Below, piece after piece: positions 7,533 through 16,334 of a stretch of DNA of 48,370 nucleotides. Under the pieces are notes generated by a model. It saw only the letters and a program-made list of their open reading frames with translations. It did no database searches and was not told where the DNA came from. Positions within the stretch are counted from its first letter, which is position 1. Each line of letters begins with the position of its first letter. The translations under genes and the position numbers were made by a program. The stretch is from an uncultured Victivallales bacterium. Its GTDB lineage: Bacteria > Verrucomicrobiota > Lentisphaeria > Victivallales > UBA1829. Location: assembly GCA_944391115.1 (NCBI GenBank), contig CALXSJ010000023.1:1-48370 (forward strand), written 5' to 3'.

Positions 7533-8462
7533 TTAGCCGGGCTGTTCGCCGAAGAAAATGGCATCGGCATAATGCTCCGGAGAAAATTCCTGAAGATCAT
7601 CCGGCGCCTCTCCGAGCCCGGCAAACAGGATCGGGAGCTTGAACTCCTCCTGAATGGCGGCGGCGGCGCCGCCTTTCCCAGTGCCGTCAAGTTTGGTGAG
7701 GACCAGCGCGCTGGCTCCGGAGAGCGCGGCGAATTCGCGCGCCTGGGCAATCGCATTGGTGCCGATGCTTGCGTCAATCGTCAGAAGGGTTTCATGCGGC
7801 GCGTCGGGTTTCAGCTTCCGGATGATCCGGAGCATTTTCGCCAGTTCGTCCATCAGCGCCTTCTGATTGTGCTGGCGTCCGGCGGTATCGATGATGAGAT
7901 AGTCGGAGGAGCGTGCGATCGCGGCGGAAACCGCATCGTAGGCGACGGCGGCGGCGTCCGCTCCCTGCCGGGAAGCAACCACCTGCGAATTTGTGCGTTC
8001 CCCCCAGAGCCTGAGCTGTTCGACGGCGGCCGCGCGGAACGTGTCGCAGGCGGCAAGCGTCACCTTTTTCCCCTGTTTCGTCAGAAGAAACGCGAGCTTT
8101 CCGGCGGTCGTCGTCTTGCCGCTTCCGTTCACGCCGACCATCAGGATCACGGTGAGGGATCCGTCCGGAGCTTGCGCAAGCTTGCGCATTCCCGGCTTCA
8201 GCATCGCCACCATATCGTCCCGTGCGACGGCAAGAATATCGTCGGATCCGTTCAGAAGGCCGCGCTGGTAGCGGTCACGGATATCCGCCATGATCTTTTT
8301 CGTCGCGCTGACCCCGAAGTCGGCGGAAATGAGTTCGCTTTCCAGTTTTCTGAATGTTTCGTCATCCCATTTGCGCACCTCGGTGAAAATTCCCGCGACG
8401 GAACGGGAAAGCGCTGTTGCAGTTTTCTGCAGTCCGCGCTTGAAGCTGTCGAATAAGGCCAT
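7533..8462 (-). CDS. ftsY: Signal recognition particle receptor FtsY
   Basis: FtsY is the membrane-associated GTPase that receives ribosome-nascent chain complexes from SRP. The 309-residue protein consists of the N and G domains only; the long acidic A domain of enteric FtsY is absent, as in many bacteria. The G domain shows GVNGSGKTTTAGKLA (P-loop), ACDTFRAAAVEQL, IIDTAGR, and TKLDGTGKGGAA near the end. The start codon overlaps the nusB stop (ATGA), so the two are translationally coupled. A 78-bp gap separates it from the peptidase gene downstream. Confidence 0.96.
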   Translation of the reverse strand: MALFDSFKRGLQKTATALSRSVAGIFTEVRKWDDETFRKLESELISADFGVSATKKIMADIRDRYQRGLLNGSDDILAVARDDMVAMLKPGMRKLAQAPDGSLTVILMVGVNGSGKTTTAGKLAFLLTKQGKKVTLAACDTFRAAAVEQLRLWGERTNSQVVASRQGADAAAVAYDAVSAAIARSSDYLIIDTAGRQHNQKALMDELAKMLRIIRKLKPDAPHETLLTIDASIGTNAIAQAREFAALSGASALVLTKLDGTGKGGAAAAIQEEFKLPILFAGLGEAPDDLQEFSPEHYADAIFFGEQPG

Positions 8463-9010
8463 CAGTCATTTTCTCCGTTGTTTTTCCGGCCAGGCGGGTC
8501 CTTTGCGCCGGGGGGAAGCGAATCTTTGACGCCGTTCAGAATGCCGTTGATGAAGTTGCTGGATTTTTCGGAACTGAAATCCTTGGAAATCTCGATTGCC
8601 TCGTCAATGCTGACCAGTGCGGGGATATCCGGACAGAACTCCAGTTCAAAGATCGCGACGCGGATGATGTTGCGGTCCACAACGGGCATCCGGTCGATGT
8701 CCCATTTCTTCGAAAAGGACTCGATGATTCCGTCGATCTCCTGTTCATGTTCATAGACGCCCGCGATGATTTTTTCCGCATAGTTGCGCGCCTTGCGGAA
8801 AATGCGGTTCGAAGGGAATTCGCCGGATTCCTCCGCCTGAATCCAGAAGTTTTCGAGGGACTCGGAAAAATTTTCGTTTCCGGCGAGGTCGCACTGGAAC
8901 AGATACTGCATCGCAAGCTCGCGCCCCATCCGTTTGAAGTGGCGCATCGGCGCAATCGGCTCGCCTTTTCTGGCATGTTTCTCCGCCGGGAAGTTTTCTG
9001 AATCATTCAT
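8462..9010 (-). CDS. nusB: Transcription antitermination factor NusB
   Basis: NusB binds boxA RNA with NusE (S10) and promotes processive rRNA transcription. From the ATG at 9010 the product has 182 residues; the NusB fold begins at about residue 22 (MRHFKRMGRELAMQYLFQCD) and ends with the typical VSIDEAIEISKDFSSEKSSNFINGIL-like helices. The N-terminal 21 residues and the charged tail (PPGRKNNGEND) are extensions, and the ATG at 8947 is an alternative start because no strong ribosome site precedes 9010. ribH followed by nusB is a common bacterial pairing. It ends overlapping the ftsY start. Confidence 0.93.
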   Translation of the reverse strand: MNDSENFPAEKHARKGEPIAPMRHFKRMGRELAMQYLFQCDLAGNENFSESLENFWIQAEESGEFPSNRIFRKARNYAEKIIAGVYEHEQEIDGIIESFSKKWDIDRMPVVDRNIIRVAIFELEFCPDIPALVSIDEAIEISKDFSSEKSSNFINGILNGVKDSLPPGAKDPPGRKNNGEND

Positions 9011-9020
9011 GATAGCAGAC

Positions 9021-9494
9021 TCAGGCCTTCTGCGGAATGGTCTTGACCAGGTTCGCCATCTCGATCGCGGTATGCGCCGCATCCGCGCCGCGGTTGCCCG
9101 CCTTGGTGCCGCTGCGCTCAATCGCCTGCTCGATGTTTTCCGTCGTGACGACACCGTAGATTGCGGGAATTCCCTTCTCGATCGCAAGCTGGCCGAGAGC
9201 TTTGGAGACCTGTCCGTTGATGTAGTCCGCATGGGCCGTGGAGCCCTGAATCACACAGCCGAGGCTGATGACCGCGTCATATTTTCCGGTATCCATGAGC
9301 TTCGAAACCATGAACGGGATCTCAAATGCGCCGGGAACCCAGACGATATCGACATTCTCCTTCTCTCCCCCGTGGCGCACGATCGTATCCATCGCGCCGC
9401 CGAGAAGCTTGCTCACAAAAAACTCGTTGAACCGCGAACAGACAATCGCGAATTTCAGGCCTTCCGCCTTCAGCATGCCTTCATAAACTGCCAT
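9021..9494 (-). CDS. ribH: 6,7-dimethyl-8-ribityllumazine synthase
   Basis: Lumazine synthase condenses 5-amino-6-ribitylamino-uracil with dihydroxybutanone phosphate, the penultimate riboflavin step, in large capsid-like or decameric assemblies. The 157-residue protein has family length and motifs: FAIVCSRFNEF near the start, WVPGAFEIPFMVSKL in the middle, and GCVIQGSTAHADYI, where the histidine acts in catalysis. It starts after AGGAAAA. A separate promoter, TTGAAA-N17-TATATT at 9537-9565, lies in the 118-bp gap after ribBA, so ribH-nusB-ftsY can be made independently of the riboswitch. Confidence 0.97.
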   Translation of the reverse strand: MAVYEGMLKAEGLKFAIVCSRFNEFFVSKLLGGAMDTIVRHGGEKENVDIVWVPGAFEIPFMVSKLMDTGKYDAVISLGCVIQGSTAHADYINGQVSKALGQLAIEKGIPAIYGVVTTENIEQAIERSGTKAGNRGADAAHTAIEMANLVKTIPQKA

Positions 9495-9536
9495 TTTTCC
9501 TATTCATCCCATGTTAAACTGAATTGCAATCCGGGT

Positions 9537-9565
9537 AATATACCTTGTTTTCCCGCCCGTTTCAA
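9537..9565 (-). promoter_or_regulatory. Promoter upstream of ribH
   Basis: On the minus strand TTGAAA (9560-9565) and TATATT (9537-9542) are 17 bp apart, about 42 bp before the ribH ATG. The same hexamers and spacing precede glyS and leuS. Confidence 0.65.
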
Positions 9566-9612
9566 CCGGAAAAGAAGAAGCGCCGGGCAGGAAAAGAGAA
9601 AAAAACGCGGGC

Positions 9613-10821
9613 TCAAAGTCCCCCGGGGCCGTCAAGCAGATGTCCCATTTTATTTTTCTTGGTCTCCAGATAACGCCGGTCGTGTTCCTGCGGCGGAATG
9701 ACAATCGGCACGCGCTCGACAATCTTGAGTCCGTATCCGTCGATGCCGACAATTTTCTGCGGATTGTTGGTCAGGAGACGCACTCCTTTGATCCCGAGGT
9801 CGATCAGAATCTGCGCGCCGATTCCGTATTCGCGCAGGTCGGCGGGAAAACCGAGACGCTCGTTGGCTTCGACGGTGTCGCAGCCCTGCTCCTGGAGCTT
9901 GTAGGCGTGGAGCTTGTTTTCCAGCCCGATGCCGCGCCCTTCCTGCCGCATGTAGACAAGCACGCCGCAGCCTTCCGCGGCAATCATTCTCATTGCGGTA
10001 TGCAGCTGGTCGCCGCAGTCGCAGCGTTCGGAGCCGAACACGTCGCCGGTCAGACACTCGCTGTGGACGCGGACAAGCACGGACTCTTTTTCCCGGACAT
10101 CGCCGCAGACCAGCGCCAGATGCGTCGAGTTGTCGTTTTTCGAACGGTAGAGGTGCATCTGGAAATCGCCGTAGCGGGTCGGCAGCTTCACGGATTCCTC
10201 GCAGACCACCAGATGTTCCGTGCGGCGGCGGTAGGCGATCAGGTCGGCGATGGAAAGGATCTTCAGACCGTGTTTTTCCTTGAATGCCATCAGGTCGGGC
10301 ATCCGTGCCATCTCGCCGTTGTCCTTCGTAATCTCGCAGATGACGCCGGCCGGGGTCAGGCCCGCCATCCGCGCGAGATCGACAGCCGCTTCGGTATGTC
10401 CGGTGCGCTGAAGCACGCCGCCGGGACGCGCCGCAATCGGGAAGATGTGTCCGGGAATGCCGAAATCCGCGCGGGTGCTTTTCGGATCGATCAAGGTCCT
10501 GACCGTGTTTGCGCGGTCGAACGCGCTGATGCCGGTTGTGCCGCTCAGCGCGTCAATGCTCTCCGTGAACGCGGTTTTGAAGTGATCGGTCGAGGGGGGA
10601 CGCAGAATGCCGAGTTCTTTCGCACGCGCCTCGGTGATCGGCGCGCAGACCAGTCCCCGCGCATGGGTGATCATGAAATTGATGACTTCCGGTGTGACAC
10701 GGTCCGCCGCACAGACGAGATCGCCTTCGTTTTCGCGGTTTTCGTCATCCGTCACAATGACGAGTTTTCCGTTCCGGACGTCCCGCAGGACATCCTCGAC
10801 GCTGTCGAATTGAAATTCCAT
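9613..10821 (-). CDS. ribBA: Bifunctional DHBP synthase / GTP cyclohydrolase II
   Basis: This protein carries out both entry reactions of riboflavin synthesis: ribulose 5-phosphate to dihydroxybutanone phosphate, and GTP ring opening. Of its 402 residues, about 1-200 form the RibB domain ([42 protein letters not shown]) and about 205-390 form RibA (zinc site [19 protein letters not shown], then [14 protein letters not shown]). AAGGAGG precedes the start. It is the first gene after the FMN riboswitch, so its expression should fall when flavin is plentiful. A T-rich stretch follows the stop, but only a weak hairpin is visible there. Confidence 0.97.
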   Translation of the reverse strand: MEFQFDSVEDVLRDVRNGKLVIVTDDENRENEGDLVCAADRVTPEVINFMITHARGLVCAPITEARAKELGILRPPSTDHFKTAFTESIDALSGTTGISAFDRANTVRTLIDPKSTRADFGIPGHIFPIAARPGGVLQRTGHTEAAVDLARMAGLTPAGVICEITKDNGEMARMPDLMAFKEKHGLKILSIADLIAYRRRTEHLVVCEESVKLPTRYGDFQMHLYRSKNDNSTHLALVCGDVREKESVLVRVHSECLTGDVFGSERCDCGDQLHTAMRMIAAEGCGVLVYMRQEGRGIGLENKLHAYKLQEQGCDTVEANERLGFPADLREYGIGAQILIDLGIKGVRLLTNNPQKIVGIDGYGLKIVERVPIVIPPQEHDRRYLETKKNKMGHLLDGPGGL

Positions 10822-10914
10822 GTTCTCAGCCTCCTTGCTGAATGTTGATTTGCAGGGGCGGAGGGAAGAAGGGGTGAAACCGGGGCATGCGGGAAATCCA
10901 TCCTGCCGCCGGGG

Positions 10915-11040
10915 TCGTTTCTTCTCTCATCCAGACTGTACTGTCGGTCATGGAATCGCACCATGTCTGCGGAACCTTCCGGATCCGCTCGCGGACTTTA
11001 CCGCCGGTAAGGAGTTTCACCTTGCCCTGAAGAAAACTTC
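10915..11040 (-). ncRNA. FMN riboswitch (RFN element)
   Basis: Read on the minus strand, the leader shows the RFN consensus in order: AGGGCAAGGTGAAACTCC, then TTACCGGCGGTAAAGTCCGCG, a variable arm, and at the 3' end GGTGCGATTCCATGACCGACAG followed by GTCTGGATGAGAGAAG. This six-arm aptamer binds FMN and represses riboflavin genes. It lies 94 bp before the ribBA ATG and begins just after a -10-like TATATT. No clear U-tract terminator follows, so control may act at translation, though the platform was not resolved. Confidence 0.95.
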
Positions 11041-11047
11041 GGCGCAT

Positions 11048-11075
11048 AATATAACACGAATCAGTGAATTTGCAA
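11048..11075 (-). promoter_or_regulatory. Promoter of the riboflavin operon
   Basis: TTGCAA (11070-11075) and TATATT (11048-11053) on the minus strand are 16 bp apart. Transcription would start near 11041, right at the 5' end of the FMN aptamer, which supports the call. Confidence 0.6.
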
Positions 11076-11153
11076 AATATGCCTTCCGCTTTTTTTGCAG
11101 AAAAATTGATCTGTCTTCGGCAAAATCAGTCCGGAATTCCTCTGCGATCAGTG

Positions 11154-11267
11154 GGGATTTCGCCTCCGGAGACCAGCAGCTTACGCAGCCGGAGGGCGGC
11201 AGGATTCTCTGGAGGGCCAAAGCGGTTTTGGCGATGCAAAGCATCGCATGATTAACCTATTTTTTTA
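11154..11267 (+). repeat. Interspersed hairpin element, short form
   Basis: This copy begins GGGATTTCGCCTCCGG, contains an altered ACCAGCAGCTTACGCAGCC block, and ends in the perfect hairpin GCGATGC-AAA-GCATCGC (11231-11247) followed by TTAACCTATTTTTTT. The same order of parts is seen at 29291-29406 and 39930-40038. It lies between the 3' end of the glycosyltransferase gene and the riboflavin promoter. Confidence 0.8.
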
Positions 11268-11330
11268 TCAGGAAAAAGAGACTCGGTTTGCAAAGGGGGA
11301 AGACTGCCGGACTGGTCCTGTCAGACGTAT

Positions 11331-14087
11331 TCAATCTCCCTTATGATCCGATGGAACGCCGGACTCAAAAAAATGCACGTTTATCTTGTCTTCATATGCA
11401 AGTTTCCCCACTTTACGCTCCCAGTTCTCCCGGTCAAAATTGGCAAAACGAAATATCGGAGAAAAGGAAATTTGAACAACCCGGGGAGAGTGATTGGCAA
11501 ACAAAGAAGAAAGATTCTCCCACTTATCCAGATAGGGGGAAATGAGAAACGGCACTTGCGAACACGTGGGAATGATGCGGTGGACAAGCGTTTCGCCATT
11601 ATCCAAAGTCAGATGGACATTCACGGCAACCGGCCGAACTGCATATTTCAACAAAAGTCCCGGGAGAGTTTGCCTGATTTCCGCCGTCATCCAGATCAGG
11701 CGGGATGACGCAGGAACGGGAATCGGAGAATGGAAGGCGCAGGAAACGGTGGAAAGTTCACGGAGTTCCGGAGGCTGAGGTTTCGTCTTCCTCTTTTTCA
11801 GGACTGTATTTTTCAAGGTCTTTCCTGTTGCGAAGACCTGATAATTGTTGAGAATCTGCAAAAGAGACGGGGAATCCAGAGAAGAGGGCAGACGCCCGTC
11901 GATTTCCTGATTGCCGCAGAACAGGTAATCAGGCGCATTTTCATAGAGGAAATGTTCCGCATTTTTTTTCAGCAGGGCGGGAGTATAGGCGGAATAGCTT
12001 TGAAACACAAAACGCGGAGAATAATCTGCTCCAGACTGAAGCAGCAGAAGAATATCATGGGCAAAGCAGTCTGCATTCATGGAAGACGAAGTCGGGGAAG
12101 CCATGAAAAAGGCATTGCGTCCAAGAGCCTTTTTCTGCTGCGTCATGAGTTCCAGATAAAAGAGATGTCCCGTAAATAGAATCAAAAGAAGCAGCAAGGC
12201 GGAGATGCACACTTTCCGAAATCTGCGCCAGTTCTTCATCTGAAGGACAAAACAGAGGAATGTCACATACAAGTAAAACTGCATGAAATAGTTAGACATA
12301 AAAACCGTGATAAAATCAATGGGAAAATTCTCAAACAGGTAAAATACAAAGGACAGGAGCAACGAGACAGGAAACAGCAGCAGCAAAGCGAAACGGGATC
12401 CGCTGTTTAAAAAAGAATAATTGACGGCGCAAAACACTGCTATGACGGAAAATAAACGCATGGCCGCGGAAATATGCGCAGTATCGCAGCGGAGAACAAA
12501 ATATTTATAGGTCAGGAACAGAATAAAAAACAATGCCCCAGCCAGCATGAGATTCGGGAGAGTCAAACGGCTTTTCCAATTTTTCCAGTTGCCGCCGTTC
12601 ATTCCCAGAAAAACAATGACAAAAATATAAACAGCAATCAGGAATGAGAAAGGAATCCATAAGACGGAAGTGAAATCACAAAACATTGCATCGTTGTATC
12701 CACGGGAAATTTCCATGGAATAATAGAAAAACGACAGGATATTGCCCGGATCCTGCTTTGCCAGGAAATACCAGGAGAAGAAGAACATCAGAACTCCTGC
12801 GGGAAAAGCCAGAATCAGCCTTTTCTGACGCCAAAGCATGATATCGGCTAAAATCACGCACAGCAACACTGTTGGAAATGCCATGAATTTCACCTGTACA
12901 GCCAGCGCCCCGGCTATGCTGCAATACAGAATTCCGGCATACTTGACATAAAGATTCTTTTCCTCTGCGTATCTCAATATCAGCAGCGGCAGAAGCAGCA
13001 TGAAGACCTCATAAGTCATACAGAAAACTGTGGAGCAGACAAAGCAAAAGAGACACAGATAATCCGTCAGGGATCGTTTCCGAACGAAAAGAATCCAGAA
13101 CGGAAACGCAAAAAACAGTGAAGTGAATGATGCAGAAAGCAGACCATCCGGATCAATCGGGAATAAAAGATACCCAAGAGGACCGTAAGTAAATATCACA
13201 TCCTTTCCAAACTGCAGATTGCTTTCATGTGCCAGGTTCAATATCCGAATCCAGGAGGGATCCAGGCCTGTGCCCAATGAAACGAGCCTGGGCAGATGCA
13301 TTGCCAGAAATAAAAAGAACAGGAGAAAACTTGCAGTCCTGATCTGATTTTCCTGTGTTTCCTGCTGCTCGCCGGACTGACGATTCCATGAAGCGGGAAT
13401 AAACGCCGCAAAATACCAGTGCAGGTAATGCGGAAGCCATTTTCTCAACTGGAAATTCGATTTGCCGCAGACACGGTCCGTCCAGGCTGTCGGAACCTCC
13501 ACGACCTTGAACCCGCTTTTCCACGCCTTGACGACCAGCTCGATTCCAAGCTCGAAGCCGCCGGTGCTTTCGATCGTCATTCTGTCCAGAAAACTTTTCC
13601 GGTACAATTTGAAACTGTTGGTCGGATCGTGCACCGGCAAGCCCGCGAGAAAATGCAGCGAAAGTCCGGCGCATCGGGACATCAGGCCTTTCAGAAAAGG
13701 CCCCCCTGTCTGCCGGCCGCCCCGCATGTAGCGGGAGGCGCAGACGATATCCGCCTGTTCGGCATCCGCCTTCCCGACCATGTCGTTGATGACTTCCGGC
13801 GGATCGGACAAATCCGCCATGGTAACGACAACATATTCCGAATCCGCACATTCAAAACCGCTCCGGATCGCATTGAGGACACCGCGCCCGTAACGGTTGC
13901 GGATGCGCCGGACGGCAATTCCCAAATCCTTCTCCGCGGCATCCAGCGCGGGAAGCGTCGTATCCTCATCGAAATCGTAAACAATGGAGATCTGGTAGTC
14001 ACCCCGTACTTTTTCCCGGATTGCGGCAAGAGCGTTCCGGATATTTTCCCCTTCATTGTAGACAGGAATGAGAATCGTCGTCTTCAC
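11331..14087 (-). CDS. GT2 glycosyltransferase fused to large membrane domain
   Basis: The 918-residue protein begins with a GT2 domain of the dolichol-phosphate mannosyltransferase type (about residues 1-235): TTILIPVYNEGENI, the acidic VTMADLSDPPEVI in place of the usual DADxxxPP, and QLRKW matching the QxxRW motif. It continues, after a linker at about 240-255, with roughly ten membrane helices (about 255-650) including FTYGPLGYLLFP, and a soluble tail of about 250 residues. The second part resembles polytopic lipid-linked sugar transferases but was not matched to a family. A single protein could both charge and use a lipid-linked sugar. It starts 4 bp after the epimerase gene and belongs to the pyrKD transcription unit. 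Confidence 0.82.
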   Translation of the reverse strand: MKTTILIPVYNEGENIRNALAAIREKVRGDYQISIVYDFDEDTTLPALDAAEKDLGIAVRRIRNRYGRGVLNAIRSGFECADSEYVVVTMADLSDPPEVINDMVGKADAEQADIVCASRYMRGGRQTGGPFLKGLMSRCAGLSLHFLAGLPVHDPTNSFKLYRKSFLDRMTIESTGGFELGIELVVKAWKSGFKVVEVPTAWTDRVCGKSNFQLRKWLPHYLHWYFAAFIPASWNRQSGEQQETQENQIRTASFLLFFLFLAMHLPRLVSLGTGLDPSWIRILNLAHESNLQFGKDVIFTYGPLGYLLFPIDPDGLLSASFTSLFFAFPFWILFVRKRSLTDYLCLFCFVCSTVFCMTYEVFMLLLPLLILRYAEEKNLYVKYAGILYCSIAGALAVQVKFMAFPTVLLCVILADIMLWRQKRLILAFPAGVLMFFFSWYFLAKQDPGNILSFFYYSMEISRGYNDAMFCDFTSVLWIPFSFLIAVYIFVIVFLGMNGGNWKNWKSRLTLPNLMLAGALFFILFLTYKYFVLRCDTAHISAAMRLFSVIAVFCAVNYSFLNSGSRFALLLLFPVSLLLSFVFYLFENFPIDFITVFMSNYFMQFYLYVTFLCFVLQMKNWRRFRKVCISALLLLLILFTGHLFYLELMTQQKKALGRNAFFMASPTSSSMNADCFAHDILLLLQSGADYSPRFVFQSYSAYTPALLKKNAEHFLYENAPDYLFCGNQEIDGRLPSSLDSPSLLQILNNYQVFATGKTLKNTVLKKRKTKPQPPELRELSTVSCAFHSPIPVPASSRLIWMTAEIRQTLPGLLLKYAVRPVAVNVHLTLDNGETLVHRIIPTCSQVPFLISPYLDKWENLSSLFANHSPRVVQISFSPIFRFANFDRENWERKVGKLAYEDKINVHFFESGVPSDHKGD

Positions 14088-14091
14088 GTCT

Positions 14092-15114
14092 TCAGATTCC
14101 TCCGATCCGCACCTGTTCGACGATCCACGGGATCACTTCATCCAGAATCGCGTCAAGCGAAGTTTCCGCCCGGAATCCAAGCAGGCGCTCCGCCTTTTCC
14201 ACGCTGGGAACGCGTTTCTGAACATCGTAAAGGAAGGGCTTGTCGGACACGTAACGGAACGGCTTTGCGTCTCCGTGAATCCTGCGCCAGATCTGTTCCG
14301 CCAGTTCCAGCACGGTCGTTGAAACCGGAGTGGAAAGATTGAAATCCTGATTGACGGCAGCCTCGCTTTCCAGACAGAGGCGAATCCCTCTGGCGAGATC
14401 TCCGCCGTAGGTGTAATGGCGGATCTGGCCGCCGCTTCCAAGAATATGAAGCGGATCCTGCCCCTTGACGGTTTTCTGAACCAGATCAGGCACTACATGG
14501 CTCATGGCAAGTCTGATGTTTCCGCTGGTGATCTCCCGGTCGCAGAGCGCCCGTTTTTCTCCGGTCCCGACACAGTTGAAGGGACGGATGACCGTATAAG
14601 GAAGCTGATACTGCTCCCAGGCGCCCTGCGCGAAATATTCGCATGCCAGCTTCTGGAACCCGTAGGTGGAAAGCGGCGGCGGGCAGCGGTGTTCGTCGCC
14701 CTCCCGGCTGGGAAATGCAGTGGCGGATTCATACACCATGCTCGAACTCAGGACGTTGATCTTCCGGAGCTTCGCATGCTGTTTCGCCCAGATTGCCGCA
14801 TCGAAGGAGGCCGCGATGATCCTCTCGTTCTCCGCCAGCAGATCATAGGCGAATTCATGGAAATAGGAAATGCCGCCGATCATCGCGGCGCTGCACAGCA
14901 TCTGGTCGCATTCCGCGGCAAGTTCCTTCAGAAGCGGAAGGTTTTTGACATCCCCCTCCGTGAAATGATAATTCGGATGCCCGTCATAGGATTTCTCCAC
15001 CTTCCCGTATTTGGAGAAATTGTCTATCCCGTACACCACGTGCCCGTGACTGAGCAGCTCCTCCACCAGATATCCGCAGATAAAACCGGCGGATCCTGTC
15101 ACAAGAATATTCAT
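14092..15114 (-). CDS. NAD-dependent epimerase/dehydratase (extended SDR)
   Basis: The 340-residue product is an extended short-chain dehydrogenase acting on a nucleotide sugar. It has the N-terminal dinucleotide site MNILVTGSAGFICG, the aspartate GIDNFS that selects NAD(H), the serine in VLSSSMVYES, and the catalytic YxxxK as STYGFQKLACEYFA. The binding-site RPFNCVGTGE segment is typical of UDP-glucuronate/UDP-galactose-type epimerases and decarboxylases, but the exact sugar cannot be set. The start overlaps the dehydrogenase stop (ATGA), and the glycosyltransferase follows, so the enzyme probably supplies its donor sugar. Confidence 0.9.
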   Translation of the reverse strand: MNILVTGSAGFICGYLVEELLSHGHVVYGIDNFSKYGKVEKSYDGHPNYHFTEGDVKNLPLLKELAAECDQMLCSAAMIGGISYFHEFAYDLLAENERIIAASFDAAIWAKQHAKLRKINVLSSSMVYESATAFPSREGDEHRCPPPLSTYGFQKLACEYFAQGAWEQYQLPYTVIRPFNCVGTGEKRALCDREITSGNIRLAMSHVVPDLVQKTVKGQDPLHILGSGGQIRHYTYGGDLARGIRLCLESEAAVNQDFNLSTPVSTTVLELAEQIWRRIHGDAKPFRYVSDKPFLYDVQKRVPSVEKAERLLGFRAETSLDAILDEVIPWIVEQVRIGGI

Positions 15115-16319
15115 ATTGACTCTCTCCCTTTTTGTTGTTTCTTCCAGATTCCCCAGCAGTCCACAAACGGCACAGCAGGCATGATCTCCTTATATTCATC
15201 ATGCGGAACACCGAGGATCACGCCCTCCGCCTCTTCCAGAGCCCGAGCCAGAGGCAGCGTCTCCGGAAGATACGGATCGGATTCCAGCACATACGCCATT
15301 TCCATTTCCAGAAGCTTTTTCAGCTTGAAGGCAAGCGACTCGCGCGTATCGTCGTTGTTCGCCTTGAACGTCATGCCGAGAATGGCGATCCGTTTGTTGC
15401 GGAGCGATCCCCCCATGCGTTTCTTCAGCTGCCTCACCAGGTGTTCGGGCAGTCCTTCATTGACCAGCATGGCGGCATGCCCGAGAAAAAAATTGTTGTT
15501 GTAAAATGATGCAAGCTGCATCGTGTCCTTGAAGAGACAGGGGCCGGCGGCAAGGCCGGGACGGGCGAAATCCTTCGCCCGGGGATAGTCACTTGTCATT
15601 GCCTGGTAGACATGCTCGAAATCAATCCCGGAATCCTCCGCAATCATGTAAAACTGATTGGCGATGGCGAAATTGAGGTAGCGCCAGGAATTTGTCATCA
15701 GCTTGGCAAGTTCCGCCTCCTCCGGAGTGACGCGGATCACCTTCGGGGCCAGCGCGGAAAAGAGCTGCGCGGCCTCCTCTTCGGCTTCCGGCGTCGTCCC
15801 GGAAACAATCTGCGGAAGCTTGAAAATTTCCTCGATGCCCTTCCCCTGCAGGATCCGTTCCGGACAGAATGCCAGACGGGTTCCGCGTCCGTTCCGTTCC
15901 AGCAGATTGCCGATCAGGCGGATTGTGCCGGGAAACAAGGTGCTGCGCATCACAAGCAGCTGATCGTCGCGAAGCAGCGGAAGATATTCATCCAGAATAT
16001 GCAGGACATTCCGGACCTTGGGATTCAGGTGCTCATCCACCGGCGTCCCGACAACAAAAATGACGGTATGCGCCGTTTGGACCAGGGCGGGATCCGAGGC
16101 CGCGCGGAGAGTCCTTCCGAGATAACGCTCCAGAATCTCCTGAGCGCCGTTTTCCTTGAAAGGCAGCCTCCCGGCATTGATCGTGTTGACAGCCGCCGTG
16201 TTCCGGTCCAGAAGGGTCACATCAAAATTCCTTGCGGCGAACGCCAGCCCGAGCGGAATTCCCACATGACCGCATCCGCCGACAATTACAATCCTGTTTG
16301 ATTTTATATCCATTTGCAT
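15111..16319 (-). CDS. UDP-glucose/GDP-mannose dehydrogenase family protein
   Basis: These enzymes oxidise the C6 alcohol of a nucleotide sugar to a carboxylate in two NAD-dependent steps. The 402-residue product has the Rossmann motif VIVGGCGHVGIPLG, the TPVDEHLNPK segment, the lysine/asparagine region ELAKLMTNSWRYLNFAIANQ, and the catalytic cysteine in AGPCLFKDTMQL; the usual GGxCLPKD is slightly altered. The C-terminal domain has ILGMTFKANNDDTRES. The ATG at 16319 is preceded by AAGGA at good spacing, and a second ATG follows two codons later. It starts 15 bp after pyrD and overlaps the epimerase gene. Substrate (UDP or GDP sugar) is not resolved. Confidence 0.9.
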   Translation of the reverse strand: MQMDIKSNRIVIVGGCGHVGIPLGLAFAARNFDVTLLDRNTAAVNTINAGRLPFKENGAQEILERYLGRTLRAASDPALVQTAHTVIFVVGTPVDEHLNPKVRNVLHILDEYLPLLRDDQLLVMRSTLFPGTIRLIGNLLERNGRGTRLAFCPERILQGKGIEEIFKLPQIVSGTTPEAEEEAAQLFSALAPKVIRVTPEEAELAKLMTNSWRYLNFAIANQFYMIAEDSGIDFEHVYQAMTSDYPRAKDFARPGLAAGPCLFKDTMQLASFYNNNFFLGHAAMLVNEGLPEHLVRQLKKRMGGSLRNKRIAILGMTFKANNDDTRESLAFKLKKLLEMEMAYVLESDPYLPETLPLARALEEAEGVILGVPHDEYKEIMPAVPFVDCWGIWKKQQKGRESI

Positions 16320-16334
16320 TCTGACTTTTCCTTA

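Noticed and set aside
6330-8456. 708-codon open frame on the plus strand
   Set aside because: It runs antisense across the peptidase and ftsY genes and shows no domain or ribosome site.
8462-9232. Longer nusB start at 9232
   Set aside because: It would lie inside ribH in another frame; the product from 9010 already contains the whole NusB fold.
9600-9640. Terminator after ribBA
   Set aside because: A T-run is present but the nearest stem is only four base pairs, so I did not list it.
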